Source: PXAP01 sp964520585 (GTDB taxonomy: Bacteria > Bacteroidota > Bacteroidia > Bacteroidales > PUMT01). From it: a stretch of 64,000 nt of DNA. This document shows positions 1 to 9,800 of this stretch, piece after piece; the first letter of the stretch is position 1; each line of letters opens with the position of its first letter. The stretch spans positions 29,393-93,392 of the forward strand of contig CAZFOO010000002.1 in NCBI GenBank assembly GCA_964520585.1, read 5' to 3'. Position numbers and translations under genes: made by a program. The notes under the pieces are model-generated. The model had not been told where the DNA came from. It saw nothing but the letters and a program-made list of their open reading frames with translations, and did not search any database.

Positions 1-519
1 ACAGTCTTTATCCCGGCTTCTTCCCCTTCCTGGTAATCCAGTTGCCTGACAGTGTAACCGTTTTTTTCTCCCCACCTGAGGTACATTCTCATAAGCATTC
101 CGGCCCAGTCGAGACTTTCTGTTCCCCCTGCACCGGCATTTATCTTTAATATAGCCCCGAGAGGATCCTCTTCACTGCTCAGCATATTCCGGAATTCCAT
201 GTCCTCTATAAAAGAAAGAGCCTTTTTGTATTGCAAATCCACTTCCTCTTCGGTAGCTTCTTCCTGCTGATAAAACTCATAAATAACTTCCAGCTCATCC
301 AGTGCTTCACGAACACGGTTATAACCGCTGGTCCAGTTCTTCAAAAGCGAAATTTCCCTTAACTGCCTTTCAGCTTCTTTGGAATCATCCCAGAACCCGG
401 GGTCCTGGGTTTTTTCTTCTTTTTCTTCAATCTCTATAAGCTTCCTGTCGATGTCAAAGATGCCTCCTCAGCGCTTCACTGCGCCTTACAAGATCTTTTA
501 AGTTTTCTGAAGTAATCAT
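1..519 (-). CDS. prfB: Peptide chain release factor 2 (RF2), 3' end outside the window
   Basis: RF2 terminates translation at UGA and UAA. Only about the first 170 residues are present; the GGQ catalytic domain lies beyond base 1. The ATG is at 519-517. A short first frame reads MITSENLKDLVRRSEALRRHL and then meets TGA at 456-454. A +1 shift restores the reading frame, giving DIDRKLIEIEEK and then the RF2-typical DPGFWDD. Near the window edge NAGAGGTESLDWA and RMYLRWGE match the RF2 core. It is the last of three minus-strand genes (prmC, recX, prfB) whose products include its own methyltransferase. No single open frame covers the gene because of the frameshift. Identity is secure. Confidence 0.95.
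453..468 (-). promoter_or_regulatory. Programmed +1 ribosomal frameshift site of prfB
   Basis: On the minus strand the sequence reads AGGAGG, CAT, CTT, TGA, C. This is the classic RF2 arrangement: an internal Shine-Dalgarno-like AGGAGG (468-463) three bases before the slippery CTT, then an in-frame TGA followed by C. When RF2 is scarce, ribosomes slip from CTT to TTT and read GAC instead of stopping, so the gene autoregulates. The AGGAGG is notable because the gene starts in this window show no clear Shine-Dalgarno leaders. Confidence 0.95.
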
Positions 520-591
520 ATTATTATTATTATTTTTAATCTCTGTTCTGCCGATTAATTTGTTAATCACAGGCAATTAAGTTACACAAAA

Positions 592-1077
592 TTAATTATC
601 TTCTATAACGATCATATCATCAAGTACTTTGTTAATCAGATCGTATTCATACCCTTTACTGCTGGCAAACCTGTGAAGCTTTGCTTTAAGTTCCGCTCCA
701 TCCCCTGCAGAAATGGATCGTTGCTTTTTAGCCAGTTCTTTTTTCAATGCTTCGGTATATTCCTCTTCATCAATCCTTCTTATCGCATCTTCAATTATAT
801 TTTTGGCGATGTTCTTTCTTATTAGTTCATAGGATATCTTTACTTTTCCCCATTTATTATTCCGGAACTTACCCCCTGCAAACATCCTCGCAAATCTCCA
901 TTCATCCAGATATTTATCATCAACAAGCTGGTTGATGATTTTTTCGGTATCCCCCGAATTGACACCCCAGTCAAAGAGTTTCTTTCTCACATCGTAGCGG
1001 CATCTCTCTTCAAGCGCACATAGCTTCCTGGCCTTTTCCAGAGCCTCTGCGTGACTAATTTTTTTCTTTACATGCAT
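592..1077 (-). CDS. recX: Regulatory protein RecX
   Basis: RecX binds and modulates RecA filaments in the cytoplasm. The 161-residue product is of family length and has the repeated three-helix modules: a first one around residues 10-45 (ALEERCRYDVRKKLFDWG), a second with VDDKYLDEWRFARMFAGGKFRNNKWG (around 52-78), typical of RecX, and a degenerate third at the C-terminus. The start is ATG at 1077. It lies 27 bases after prmC and 72 bases before prfB, all on the minus strand, so the three are probably co-transcribed. recA itself is not in the window. Confidence 0.92.
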   Translation of the reverse strand: MHVKKKISHAEALEKARKLCALEERCRYDVRKKLFDWGVNSGDTEKIINQLVDDKYLDEWRFARMFAGGKFRNNKWGKVKISYELIRKNIAKNIIEDAIRRIDEEEYTEALKKELAKKQRSISAGDGAELKAKLHRFASSKGYEYDLINKVLDDMIVIEDN

Positions 1078-1104
1078 TTTTCAAAAATTAATAATTTCAA
1101 TGAT

Positions 1105-1965
1105 CTATAATACAGCCCTTGCCATGCGGTATTTACCGTTAATATCCTTTCTGATCTCAATTTCAGAAAACATCAGCCGAGTTAACATCTCCCTGATCTG
1201 ATCAGCTTTATTCTCGTTGATCTCAAAAAAAAGTTTTCCGCCGGGATTAAGAATTTCCTTTGCCACGCTAGCAATTGCCCTGTAATATTTTAAAGCCTGC
1301 ATATCCGGAACAAAAAGCGCTCCCAAAGGCTCGTAGTTCAGTACGTTTTTATCTATCAGTTGTTTTTCTGATTCGGTTACATATGGGGGATTACTTACAA
1401 GTATATCAAATTTTCCTGATTTTACAATAAAAGGATTAAAAATATCTTCAATAATAAATTCTATTTTAGCGCCGGACTTCATTGCATTAAGTTCTGCAAG
1501 CCTGATAGCCCTTTCCGAAATATCAGTGGCAACAACTTCAGAAAGGGGCAAATTTAGAGCAAGAGCTATTGCGATACATCCGCTGCCTGTGCCGATATCA
1601 ATTATGCTTACAGGAATCTTGTCATTATCGTCGACAATCCATTTTACAAGTTCTTCGGTTTCCGGTCTGGGAATTAGAACATCGGATGTAACCCTGAGCC
1701 TGAGCCCGTAAAACCATGCTTCACCAAGTATATATTGTACAGGCTTATGAATGAGCAATTGATTAACTATCTCTTTTATTTGTAAAACCTGAGAATTGGA
1801 TAAATTTGTATTGTTCTTTGTCAGAATATCTGTTGGGGAAAAATTCAAAAGATGCTCGAAAATCATTTCTGTGAACTTCCGGATTTCCCTGGCAGGATAA
1901 TATTCAATTAACTCACTCTTAATGTATGATGAAACTTCCTTAATCGTAAAGGATTCCTTATTCAT
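1105..1965 (-). CDS. prmC: Release factor glutamine N5-methyltransferase PrmC (HemK)
   Basis: PrmC transfers a methyl group from S-adenosylmethionine to the glutamine of the GGQ motif in RF1 and RF2. The 286-residue protein has an N-terminal helical domain (about 1-90), then a Rossmann methyltransferase fold with the SAM loop IIDIGTGSGCIAIALAL (around 120-136) and the catalytic NPPYV motif that binds the target glutamine. It is first in a minus-strand run with recX and prfB, so enzyme and substrate are encoded two genes apart. It is divergent from ribD, with 53 bases between the starts. Confidence 0.95.
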   Translation of the reverse strand: MNKESFTIKEVSSYIKSELIEYYPAREIRKFTEMIFEHLLNFSPTDILTKNNTNLSNSQVLQIKEIVNQLLIHKPVQYILGEAWFYGLRLRVTSDVLIPRPETEELVKWIVDDNDKIPVSIIDIGTGSGCIAIALALNLPLSEVVATDISERAIRLAELNAMKSGAKIEFIIEDIFNPFIVKSGKFDILVSNPPYVTESEKQLIDKNVLNYEPLGALFVPDMQALKYYRAIASVAKEILNPGGKLFFEINENKADQIREMLTRLMFSEIEIRKDINGKYRMARAVL

Positions 1966-2018
1966 GATTCAAAGATTCATATTTTTTATATATTTTTTGC
2001 AATCAAATAAAAAAACCA

Positions 2019-3191
2019 ATGCCAGAGTACACCCGAGATGAAATATTTATGCAAAGATGCCTGGACCTTGCCTCGCTGGGAGCGGGAGAAGTAGCTCCTA
2101 ATCCCATGGTAGGAGCAGTTTTGGTTTATGACAATAAAATTATAGGAGAAGGCTTCCACCAGTACTTTGGAGAAGCTCATGCAGAAGTCAATGCTATAAA
2201 TCATGTCATCAGTACTGAACTGCTCGGGAAATCAACTTTATATGTTAATCTTGAACCATGCTCTCACCAGGGCAAGACTCCCCCCTGTGCAAATCTGATT
2301 ATTGATAAGAGGATTCCAAGAGTTATTATCGGGACAACCGATCCTAACAAACTTGTTTCCGGCCGGGGCATAAGCCTCCTAAAGAATAATAGTGTAAAGG
2401 TAATCACAGGAGTACTTGAAAACAAATGTAAAACTCTTAACAAAAGGTTTTTTTCATGGCATCAAAACAAAAGACCCTATATTATTCTGAAATGGGCACG
2501 ATCGGCAGACGGGTTTATTGACTACGACAGACCGGCAGATGCTCCCATAGGCCCGAACTGGATCACTTCGCGGACTGCAAGGATTCTCGTCCATAAGTGG
2601 AGAGCCATGGAGCAGGCAATTCTTGTGGGAACCAGGACAGTGATTAAAGATGATCCCGGACTGAATGTAAGGGACTGGTCAGGGAAAGACCCCTTGAGAG
2701 TAATTATCGACCGGAAAATGATACTTGGAGAACACCTTCGTGTTTTTGACAACAGGCAGAATAGTCTCGTTTTTACCGATAAGAATCTGCATGTAACCAA
2801 GAATCCATTTTCAGGAGGAAAGAATACATATACCGGTATGGGTGCTTCTGATAAGCGTATTAAAAACCCGGATCCACAATTACCCCGGGCAATTACGGAA
2901 GACAAATTATCATCTGGCGGGCGGACCAGGTATGCGGGCATTGTTTTTGACGATTCTGCCGAAATACAGATGCTGGATATTCTCTACAGGGAAAATATCC
3001 AGTCGGTAATAATCGAAGGAGGAGCATTTACCCTGAACCGTTTTATTGAAAAAGGCTTGTGGGATGAAGCAAGAATATTTACGGGACCAGTACTTTTCAA
3101 AAGAGGCATCAGATCGCCGGCAATAACAGGCAATTCAATTTTCAGCAGGGAAATCGGCAACAGTTTGCTTCAGGTCATTCATAATGACTGA
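2019..3191 (+). CDS. ribD: Bifunctional riboflavin biosynthesis deaminase/reductase RibD
   Basis: RibD deaminates diaminohydroxyphosphoribosylaminopyrimidine and then reduces the ribosyl side chain, the second and third steps of riboflavin synthesis. The N-terminal deaminase domain shows zinc-ligand motifs HAEVNAI (His, catalytic Glu) and PCSHQGKTPPC (two Cys) around residues 50-90. The reductase domain begins near IILKWARSADG (about 150) and ends with the substrate-binding IIEGGAFTLNRFIE. At 390 residues it is somewhat longer than the usual 345-370. The extra length sits at about residues 250-305, in a polar stretch rich in Gly, Asn and Lys. No other riboflavin genes are adjacent. The start ATG at 2019 gives the normal N-terminus. 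Confidence 0.95.
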   Translation: MPEYTRDEIFMQRCLDLASLGAGEVAPNPMVGAVLVYDNKIIGEGFHQYFGEAHAEVNAINHVISTELLGKSTLYVNLEPCSHQGKTPPCANLIIDKRIPRVIIGTTDPNKLVSGRGISLLKNNSVKVITGVLENKCKTLNKRFFSWHQNKRPYIILKWARSADGFIDYDRPADAPIGPNWITSRTARILVHKWRAMEQAILVGTRTVIKDDPGLNVRDWSGKDPLRVIIDRKMILGEHLRVFDNRQNSLVFTDKNLHVTKNPFSGGKNTYTGMGASDKRIKNPDPQLPRAITEDKLSSGGRTRYAGIVFDDSAEIQMLDILYRENIQSVIIEGGAFTLNRFIEKGLWDEARIFTGPVLFKRGIRSPAITGNSIFSREIGNSLLQVIHND

Positions 3192-3214
3192 CTCTTCCCG
3201 GATAGTGAACTAGT

Positions 3215-4222
3215 CTAATTTGATTCCAGTATACGGAATAATTCATCCAGTTGCGGAGTAAGTATGATCTCGGTCCGCCTGTTCTTGCGCCTTGCTTCCG
3301 GTGTATCAGCAGGATCTACCGGCATATGCTCTCCGCGTCCCGCAGCAATTAGCCTTTGTGGATCAATTTCTGTACCATCAAGAAGAATACGTACAATAGA
3401 AGTGGCTCTTAGTACACTGAGATCCCAATTATCGCGCATCCTGGCACCAGGTATTACAGGTACATCGTCGGTATGTCCCTCAATCATTATATTTATACCG
3501 GGATTCTGCTCCAGAACACGCGCCAGATCATTAAGCGCCCTTACCCCTTCAGGATCCACTACCGTACTGCCGGTCTGGAACAACAATCGCTCCTGAAGTG
3601 AGACATACACTTTACCGTTTTTTTCATAAACACTCAAACCTTGCCCTTCAAATCCGCGCAAAGCTGAGGAAATTTTATCATGCAGGGCATTCACTATTGA
3701 ATCCTGGCGGGCAAGGATATTCTCAAGCTCAACTAAACGGGCATTTCTTTTGTCCAGATCACGTGACATCTTCTCAAGAACTTTTTCCTTCTCCAGCAGA
3801 TCCTGTTCGATCTCTTTCAAACGGTCTTCCCTGGCCATTAAATCTTCTTGTGTGGATTGTAATTGTTGCAGCAACCGTGTAGTCTCCCTGGCACTCCCTT
3901 TCATAATTGCCTCCTGTGCTTCCTGCAAATCACCGAACTGGCGTTTTACTCTTTCCAGTTCAGATCTTGTATTCCTTAACACCAGTGCACGTTGAGTACT
4001 GTCCCTCACCAGCTCTTCGATCTCTTTATCCATAACTGCAATAGAAGCTTCCAGTTCGGTAAGCTTTACCTCCAGTTTTTTGTTTTCAATCAGAAGTGAA
4101 TCGCGCTCCTGTTCAGCCTGAATCTTATCATCTCTTATTTCCTGAAAATGCTTCGCCGGAACGCATGATGCTGCCATCAATATAACCAAAAGTATAATTG
4201 TTGCTTTTAATGAATATCCCAT
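3215..4222 (-). CDS. OmpA-family coiled-coil lipoprotein
   Basis: The 335-residue product begins with a lipoprotein signal peptide ending in the lipobox MAASC (Cys around 20). Residues about 25-175 form a long heptad-rich coiled coil. The C-terminal OmpA/MotB domain (about 200-325) contains INIMIEGHTDDVPV, DLSVLRATSIVRIL and GRGEHMPV, residues of the peptidoglycan-binding fold. It probably tethers the outer membrane to peptidoglycan. The architecture resembles several Bacteroidota cell-envelope proteins and no specific gene name is justified. It converges with ribD (24 bases between the stops) and is divergent from dxs. Confidence 0.85.
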   Translation of the reverse strand: MGYSLKATIILLVILMAASCVPAKHFQEIRDDKIQAEQERDSLLIENKKLEVKLTELEASIAVMDKEIEELVRDSTQRALVLRNTRSELERVKRQFGDLQEAQEAIMKGSARETTRLLQQLQSTQEDLMAREDRLKEIEQDLLEKEKVLEKMSRDLDKRNARLVELENILARQDSIVNALHDKISSALRGFEGQGLSVYEKNGKVYVSLQERLLFQTGSTVVDPEGVRALNDLARVLEQNPGINIMIEGHTDDVPVIPGARMRDNWDLSVLRATSIVRILLDGTEIDPQRLIAAGRGEHMPVDPADTPEARRKNRRTEIILTPQLDELFRILESN

Positions 4223-4462
4223 TCTTAATATATAATAATTAGTAAATGTTTTGGTTTAGATAATTACCCATGCATTTTACAAATATAATAAGTAACAGGG
4301 CAAGTTAAGGATTTTAACGTTAATATATCGTTGTTTATTATTAATTTTGCTTTCTGTTGTGTTGCTAAGGAACATATATAAAAATGCATATTACCATATA
4401 TTGGTTTGGTCATATTGGAAAAAACTATTAGGTTTGAATAATAATTACCTGCAAAATATAAA

Positions 4463-6394
4463 ATGGATTCATCTGATAAAAACTATGAACTACTGAATGG
4501 GATCGACTTTCCTGCTGATCTTAAAAAGCTCAATGTCAAAGATCTTTTGCAGGTAAGCGATGAACTCAGGAGATTCATAATAGATGTCGTTTCTTCAAAC
4601 CCGGGCCATTTCGGGGCAAGCCTTGGCGTAGTAGAACTTACCGTAGCACTGCACTATGTTTTCAATACACCCAGAGACACAATAATCTGGGATGTGGGTC
4701 ATCAGGCCTATGGTCATAAGATACTGACCGGACGTAAAAAAATATTTCATACAAACAGAAAATACAAAGGAATAAGCGGTTTTCCCAAGCTTAAAGAAAG
4801 TCCGCATGATTGTTTCGGCGTTGGCCATTCATCAACCTCAATTTCAGCTGCTTTAGGTATGGCTGTGGCTTCAGGTCTGAGAAATGAAAAAGACAGGCAG
4901 TTTGTTGCTGTTATTGGCGATGGATCCATGACAGGGGGACTTGCCTTTGAGGGTTTGAATAACGCAGGGATACAAAATTCCAATCTGCTTGTAATTCTTA
5001 ATGATAATAATATCGCAATAGATCCTAACGTCGGGGCACTTAAGGAATATCTTCTTGATATCACTACCTCTCAGACCTATAATAAGTTAAAAGATGACCT
5101 TTGGCATCTTCTTGGGAAATTAAGCAAGCTCGGACCCAATGCCAGGGAAGCTGCCAAGAAAATTGAAAGCGGACTTAAGACTGCTCTTCTGAAACACAGC
5201 AATCTTTTTGAGTCTATGAATTTCAGGTATTTCGGACCGGTAGATGGTCACGATGTCACACACCTTACCAGTGTTCTAAGGGATCTTAAGAATATTCCCG
5301 GCCCAAAATTACTTCATGTCAGAACAGTTAAGGGTAAAGGTTTCCCGCAGGCAGAACTGAATCAGACCATATGGCACGCCCCAGGGCTATTTGACAAGAA
5401 TACGGGGGAACTGCTCAAAATAAAATCCAAAAAACCTTCACCACCAAGATATCAGGATGTTTTTGGTCAGACCATGCTCGAACTGGCAGAAAAAAATGAC
5501 AAAATCGTAGGAATTACTCCAGCAATGCCAACGGGTTGTTCACTCAACTTAATGATGGAAAGGATGCCTGAACGCACCTTTGATGTGGGCATCGCAGAGC
5601 AGCACGCGGTAACTTTTTCTGCCGGTCTTGCTGTCAAGGGCATGATTCCCTTTTGCAATATCTACTCCTCATTTATTCAAAGAGCATACGACCAGGTTAT
5701 TCACGATGTCGCACTTCAAAAACTGAATGTAGTTTTTTGTCTTGACCGTGGGGGACTGGTAGGAGATGATGGAGCCACCCATCACGGTTTTTTTGATATA
5801 GCCTATATGCGGTGTATCCCCAACATGACAGTTTCTGCCCCCATGAATGAAGAAGAGCTCAGGAACCTTATGTATACTTCACAACTCGGGAATATGGGGC
5901 CCTTCGTCATAAGGTATCCACGTGGGAACGGAGTGATGGCGGACTGGCAGAAGCCTTTCAGGGAAATTCCAGTGGGCAGGGGACGCAAGCTCAGAGACGG
6001 AACAGATCTTGCTATTTTAAGTATAGGACATCCGGGCAACTTCGCAGCATCCGCATGCGCATCTCTGGCCAAAATGAATATTAGTGCTGCTCATTTCGAT
6101 ATGCGCTTTGTAAAACCCCTGGATGAGGAATTACTTCATAATGTGTTCAAAAAATTCAACAAAATAATTACCATTGAGGATGGTATGATAAGCGGTGGAT
6201 TTGGCACGGCTGTTTTAGAGTTCATGGCAGATAACGAATATAAGGCAAAGGTAATTCGACTGGGAATACCGGACCGGTTCACCGATCAGGGTTCACTTCA
6301 GCAACTTTATGCAGAATGCGGATATGATGAAGCCGGTATAATTAAAACAGCCAAAAAACTGGCTGGAAAACTTATCCTTTCCTCCACAGGCTGA
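4463..6394 (+). CDS. dxs: 1-deoxy-D-xylulose-5-phosphate synthase
   Basis: DXS condenses pyruvate with glyceraldehyde 3-phosphate using thiamine diphosphate, the first step of the MEP isoprenoid pathway. The 643-residue length is normal. Visible motifs are WDVGHQAYGHKILTGR (His in the active site), the diphosphate/Mg motif GDGSMTGGLAFEGLNNAG followed by NDNNIAIDPNVGAL, and the transketolase pyrimidine domain with DVGIAEQHAVTFSAGLA (catalytic Glu). The C-terminal domain ends normally. ispD at 28.4 kb and a polyprenyl synthase at 60.1 kb belong to the same overall pathway. It is monocistronic as far as can be seen, with the tRNA-Leu unit downstream. Confidence 0.97.
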   Translation: MDSSDKNYELLNGIDFPADLKKLNVKDLLQVSDELRRFIIDVVSSNPGHFGASLGVVELTVALHYVFNTPRDTIIWDVGHQAYGHKILTGRKKIFHTNRKYKGISGFPKLKESPHDCFGVGHSSTSISAALGMAVASGLRNEKDRQFVAVIGDGSMTGGLAFEGLNNAGIQNSNLLVILNDNNIAIDPNVGALKEYLLDITTSQTYNKLKDDLWHLLGKLSKLGPNAREAAKKIESGLKTALLKHSNLFESMNFRYFGPVDGHDVTHLTSVLRDLKNIPGPKLLHVRTVKGKGFPQAELNQTIWHAPGLFDKNTGELLKIKSKKPSPPRYQDVFGQTMLELAEKNDKIVGITPAMPTGCSLNLMMERMPERTFDVGIAEQHAVTFSAGLAVKGMIPFCNIYSSFIQRAYDQVIHDVALQKLNVVFCLDRGGLVGDDGATHHGFFDIAYMRCIPNMTVSAPMNEEELRNLMYTSQLGNMGPFVIRYPRGNGVMADWQKPFREIPVGRGRKLRDGTDLAILSIGHPGNFAASACASLAKMNISAAHFDMRFVKPLDEELLHNVFKKFNKIITIEDGMISGGFGTAVLEFMADNEYKAKVIRLGIPDRFTDQGSLQQLYAECGYDEAGIIKTAKKLAGKLILSSTG

Positions 6395-6601
6395 CACATC
6401 CTTACCTCGTCCGGTGCTTTGCAGCATTAGTTAATAGTTAACAACTATGGAAGTCTGAGAAATCCACCCGGCAGAAAACAGGACTATCTCACAGTGAAAA
6501 GATCTTAGCAAATCCACAGCATAATGGGACCTGCCATTGCCTGCCGGGATTATGCACTGCCGGCGGCTCATTTTGTGAATAGGAAAGTAACCCGCGAATA
6601 T

Positions 6602-6633
6602 TTTGTGATTTAATCAACAATTATTTATCTTCG
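6602..6633 (+). promoter_or_regulatory. Putative promoter of tRNA-Leu
   Basis: TTTG (6602-6605), a 20-base spacer and TATCTTCG (6626-6633) fit the Bacteroidota sigma-A pattern (TTTG/TTG, about 19-21 bases, TAnnTTTG with one mismatch). The expected start is about 6640, just upstream of the mature tRNA at 6658. This is an assignment by pattern only. Confidence 0.55.
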
Positions 6634-6657
6634 CATGCCTGCAGATTACGGCATCAG

Positions 6658-6741
6658 GCCCGGATGGCGGAATTGGTAGACGCGCTGGTCTCAAACACCA
6701 GTGGTAGCAATACCGTGCCGGTTCGACCCCGGCTCCGGGTA
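6658..6741 (+). tRNA. tRNA-Leu (anticodon CAA)
   Basis: The 84-base sequence folds as a class II tRNA. The acceptor stem is GCCCGGA/TCCGGGT with a G:U first pair and discriminator A. The D arm has GGTAGA in its loop. The anticodon stem is CTGGT/ACCAG with loop CTCAAAC (anticodon CAA at 6692-6694). There is a variable arm, and a T arm with GTTCGAC. CCA is not encoded. It reads UUG codons. It sits between dxs and a convergent ABC transporter gene with its own putative promoter and terminator. Confidence 0.96.
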
Positions 6742-6745
6742 CGAA

Positions 6746-6780
6746 CAACCTCCTGAAAACTTCAGGGGGTTGTTTTCTTT
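6746..6780 (+). terminator. Rho-independent terminator after tRNA-Leu
   Basis: A 12-bp stem (6746-6757 with 6761-6772, one G:U pair) closes a three-base loop and is followed by TTTTCTTTT. It begins five bases after the tRNA 3' end, so the tRNA probably forms its own transcription unit. Confidence 0.85.
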
Positions 6781-6867
6781 TAGCCAGCCAGCCAACATCT
6801 ACCTTCTTCGGAAATAAAGGAGTATAACAGAAGTCGCATTTAAAGATTAAAAAAATGAAATGGCTGG

Positions 6868-9800
6868 TCAAGTCTTCCGTAATCCGAGACTCTCGAAAAA
6901 CCTGACAGTTTTTCTGGGAGCTTCCACAAGAATAAAAAGAAAAAGAATCAGTGTCATCAGCCATAAGACAAAAAGATTAAACCATAAGGTATTGACCTGA
7001 TCATTGTTGAATATCTTTACCGAAGCATAGAAGTGTGCCCTCCCGATATTTGAATCGGGAATAAGATAAACCGGATCCTTTTTCTGAACAAGCCTTTGAT
7101 CTGTTTCGTAAATCACGTTTATCTCATTCCGCCTCAGCACCATATTTGAAAGCGCTTTGTTGTGATGATTCTGCCGGAGATGGTAAAGTTCACCGGGGCC
7201 CATTTCTGATTCGAGTGTTTTATAAATGCTGTCTCTTTCTGCAGCGGCTTCCCGTGCAACATTGGAAAAATGAAGGCGAAGGTAGATAAGGTAACCGGAG
7301 ACTTCCTCAGCAACCATTTCTGTAAACCCGTCAACACTGATATTATCAATATATTCAAACGGCATTAATCCCGAAGCTCTTCTAAGGTAATCTATTTCAT
7401 TGCGAAGAATAGTAAGGTTTTTCTCTGTTTCTTCAGTAACAGTACCCAGCCTGATATCCCTTTCAATAAGTTCAACTTTGGCAAGAAGACGGGGAATCAG
7501 GAATGATGCCTTGAAAGAAGCATCACTGTTTTGTTGTTCATACTCAAAGAAATGTTTCTGAAAATTATTACCGGCAAATTGCTCGACGGCAAGAGCTTCA
7601 AAAGCCCACCGTGAAGCCATAAGATCTCCCACAAGCGGAACATGTATCTTATCGGTTACGCTGTCATGCAATTCATCAAATTTCACCACGACACCCCCCA
7701 AAAGCAATTGGGGAACAAGTAAAAAAGGTACAAGGATATATATTGTAACCACTGAATTGAAAGCGGAGGATATTAACAATCCCAGCATATTAGCAAAACA
7801 TGCAGTACTAAAAAGTATTAACCAATAAGTCAAAGTCATCCCCCTGATCTCGAGAATTAAATTCCCCACAATAACAAAAGTGATCATCTGAATAGCGGAA
7901 ACAAGAAACACCCAGCCCACCTTCGAGCTAAGGTAGCTAAACCAGCTAAGATTTAAGAATGATTCCCTTTCAAGAATTTTTCTGTCTTTTATTATCTCCT
8001 CCGCACTTACAGACATACCAAGAAAAAGAGCAACAATCACAGCCATAAATAGAAATGAGGGGAGATTTACATTTTCTGCAAAGATATATTCTCCTTCATA
8101 CAGGTATTTGGTAAAGTAACCAAGAATAAAAGCAAGAACGGGTGCCTCAAGTAAACTGATAAGCAGGTATTGACGGTTACTCAATTTGGATAGAAAATTT
8201 CGAATGCTGAAAATCATGAACTGGTTTTCAATGCCGGGAAGAGAAAACATATTGGGGGGCATTACATCTTTTCCGGGCTTAATGCTAATGCCTGATGCAA
8301 TTTTTTCTTTGTAATATTTATACCATTTTGCAGGTGGGATCTTCCTTTTTTGGGTGTGGTGCCCCGAGCGGCTAACCTCTTTTGCTTCAACAATCTTAAG
8401 TATCTGCTCAGATGATATATTACCGCAACAATTGCACTCTGTCTGGCCGGCATTAACATGTCCGCTTATGGTTTTAAAATATACCAGTGCTTCAAGCGGG
8501 TTCCCGTTATATATGGGATAACCTCCCTTATCAATTACCCATAGCTTATCAAGGAGTTTAAAATTGTCAGAAGAAGGCTGATGAATATTGGCAATGACCA
8601 GTTTCCCCTTCATTGCCTGCTCCTTAAGCAGAGCCATAACAATATCTGAATCAAGTGAAGACAGTCCGGAAGTAGGTTCATCTACAAAAAGCACGGAAGG
8701 CTCCCGTAATAATTCCAAACCTATATTAAGCCTTTTTCTCTGCCCCCCGCTTATGAATTTTTTCAAAGGATTTCCTACCTGTAAATGACTAATCTCATCG
8801 AGCCCCAGATTGGCAAGCACCTTTTCAACAATTTCTACTATTCTCTCTTCCTTTAAATTTCCAAAACATAATTTTGCATTATAATAAAGGTTCTGGTAAA
8901 CTGTTAACTCCTCTAAAAGCATGTCGTCCTGGGGCACATAGCCTATCTGTCCTTCAATTCTGTCAGCATCTTTATGAATATCGTAAGAATTTACCAGTAT
9001 CCTGCCCTTATCTGGTTTTAGCTTACCGTTTAAAACATTTAAAAGAGTAGACTTGCCCGAACCACTTACACCCATCACTCCGATCAGCTGACCCGACTCT
9101 TCAGAAAAACTAAATGGCCGGATGCCATTATCACTCAAAGGATAACGGAACTCAATATTATCAGCCGTCAAAACAATTTTTATTCCTGCATGACTCCGAA
9201 AAAACCGGGATGAAATATCAGAATAATATATGGGTGCAATTTTATCTCCCCTGATTATCCCGCCCCGGTTAAAAATATAAAACCGGTCGGTTAACAAAGG
9301 TTTTCCTTCATAATTAAGGTTATCATTTCCTTTATATCTGAAGACAAACATCCCGGTACTCCTTATAATCATAACGATTATCTTCCCATCAAGAGCCTCT
9401 CTCTCAATGATTCTTTTCGAATTTTGATCCCGGGGCTTATTATTTTCAACCCATGCCCCTTCGAGGTCATCAGCAAGGGTTTTTTTTGGTTTTTTAATTA
9501 CCAAAAGATTATGGGGATCAATATTCTCATTTTTGTCTTCCAGAATAAATGCCTTGGCATCCTTAACTTCTTCAGGAGATATATTAAAACTGTCAGCTAC
9601 CGTCCTGATAAATATACGTTCGGGTTCAGAAAAAATATTATCTTCATTTATAAATTCCAGGAGCCTTAAGAAAACAATGATTCTCTCATTATGATGCAGG
9701 TCATGGTTAATTTGCCCGCAGATATTTATTACCTGATCCTTTAGCAGGGAATCTACCTTTGAACCTGCATCTATATTCTGCAGTTCGCGGGCATAAAAAT

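Noticed and set aside
2522..2941. 139-codon minus-strand frame inside ribD
   Set aside because: It lies antisense to well-conserved RibD sequence and shows no recognisable protein features.
5912..5932. CCACGTGGGAAC in dxs as a parS-like site
   Set aside because: The arms are not symmetric around CACGTG and the bases encode conserved dxs residues YPRGNG.
6614..6964. 116-codon minus-strand frame
   Set aside because: It runs antisense through tRNA-Leu and its terminator and into the ABC transporter end; composition is not protein-like.
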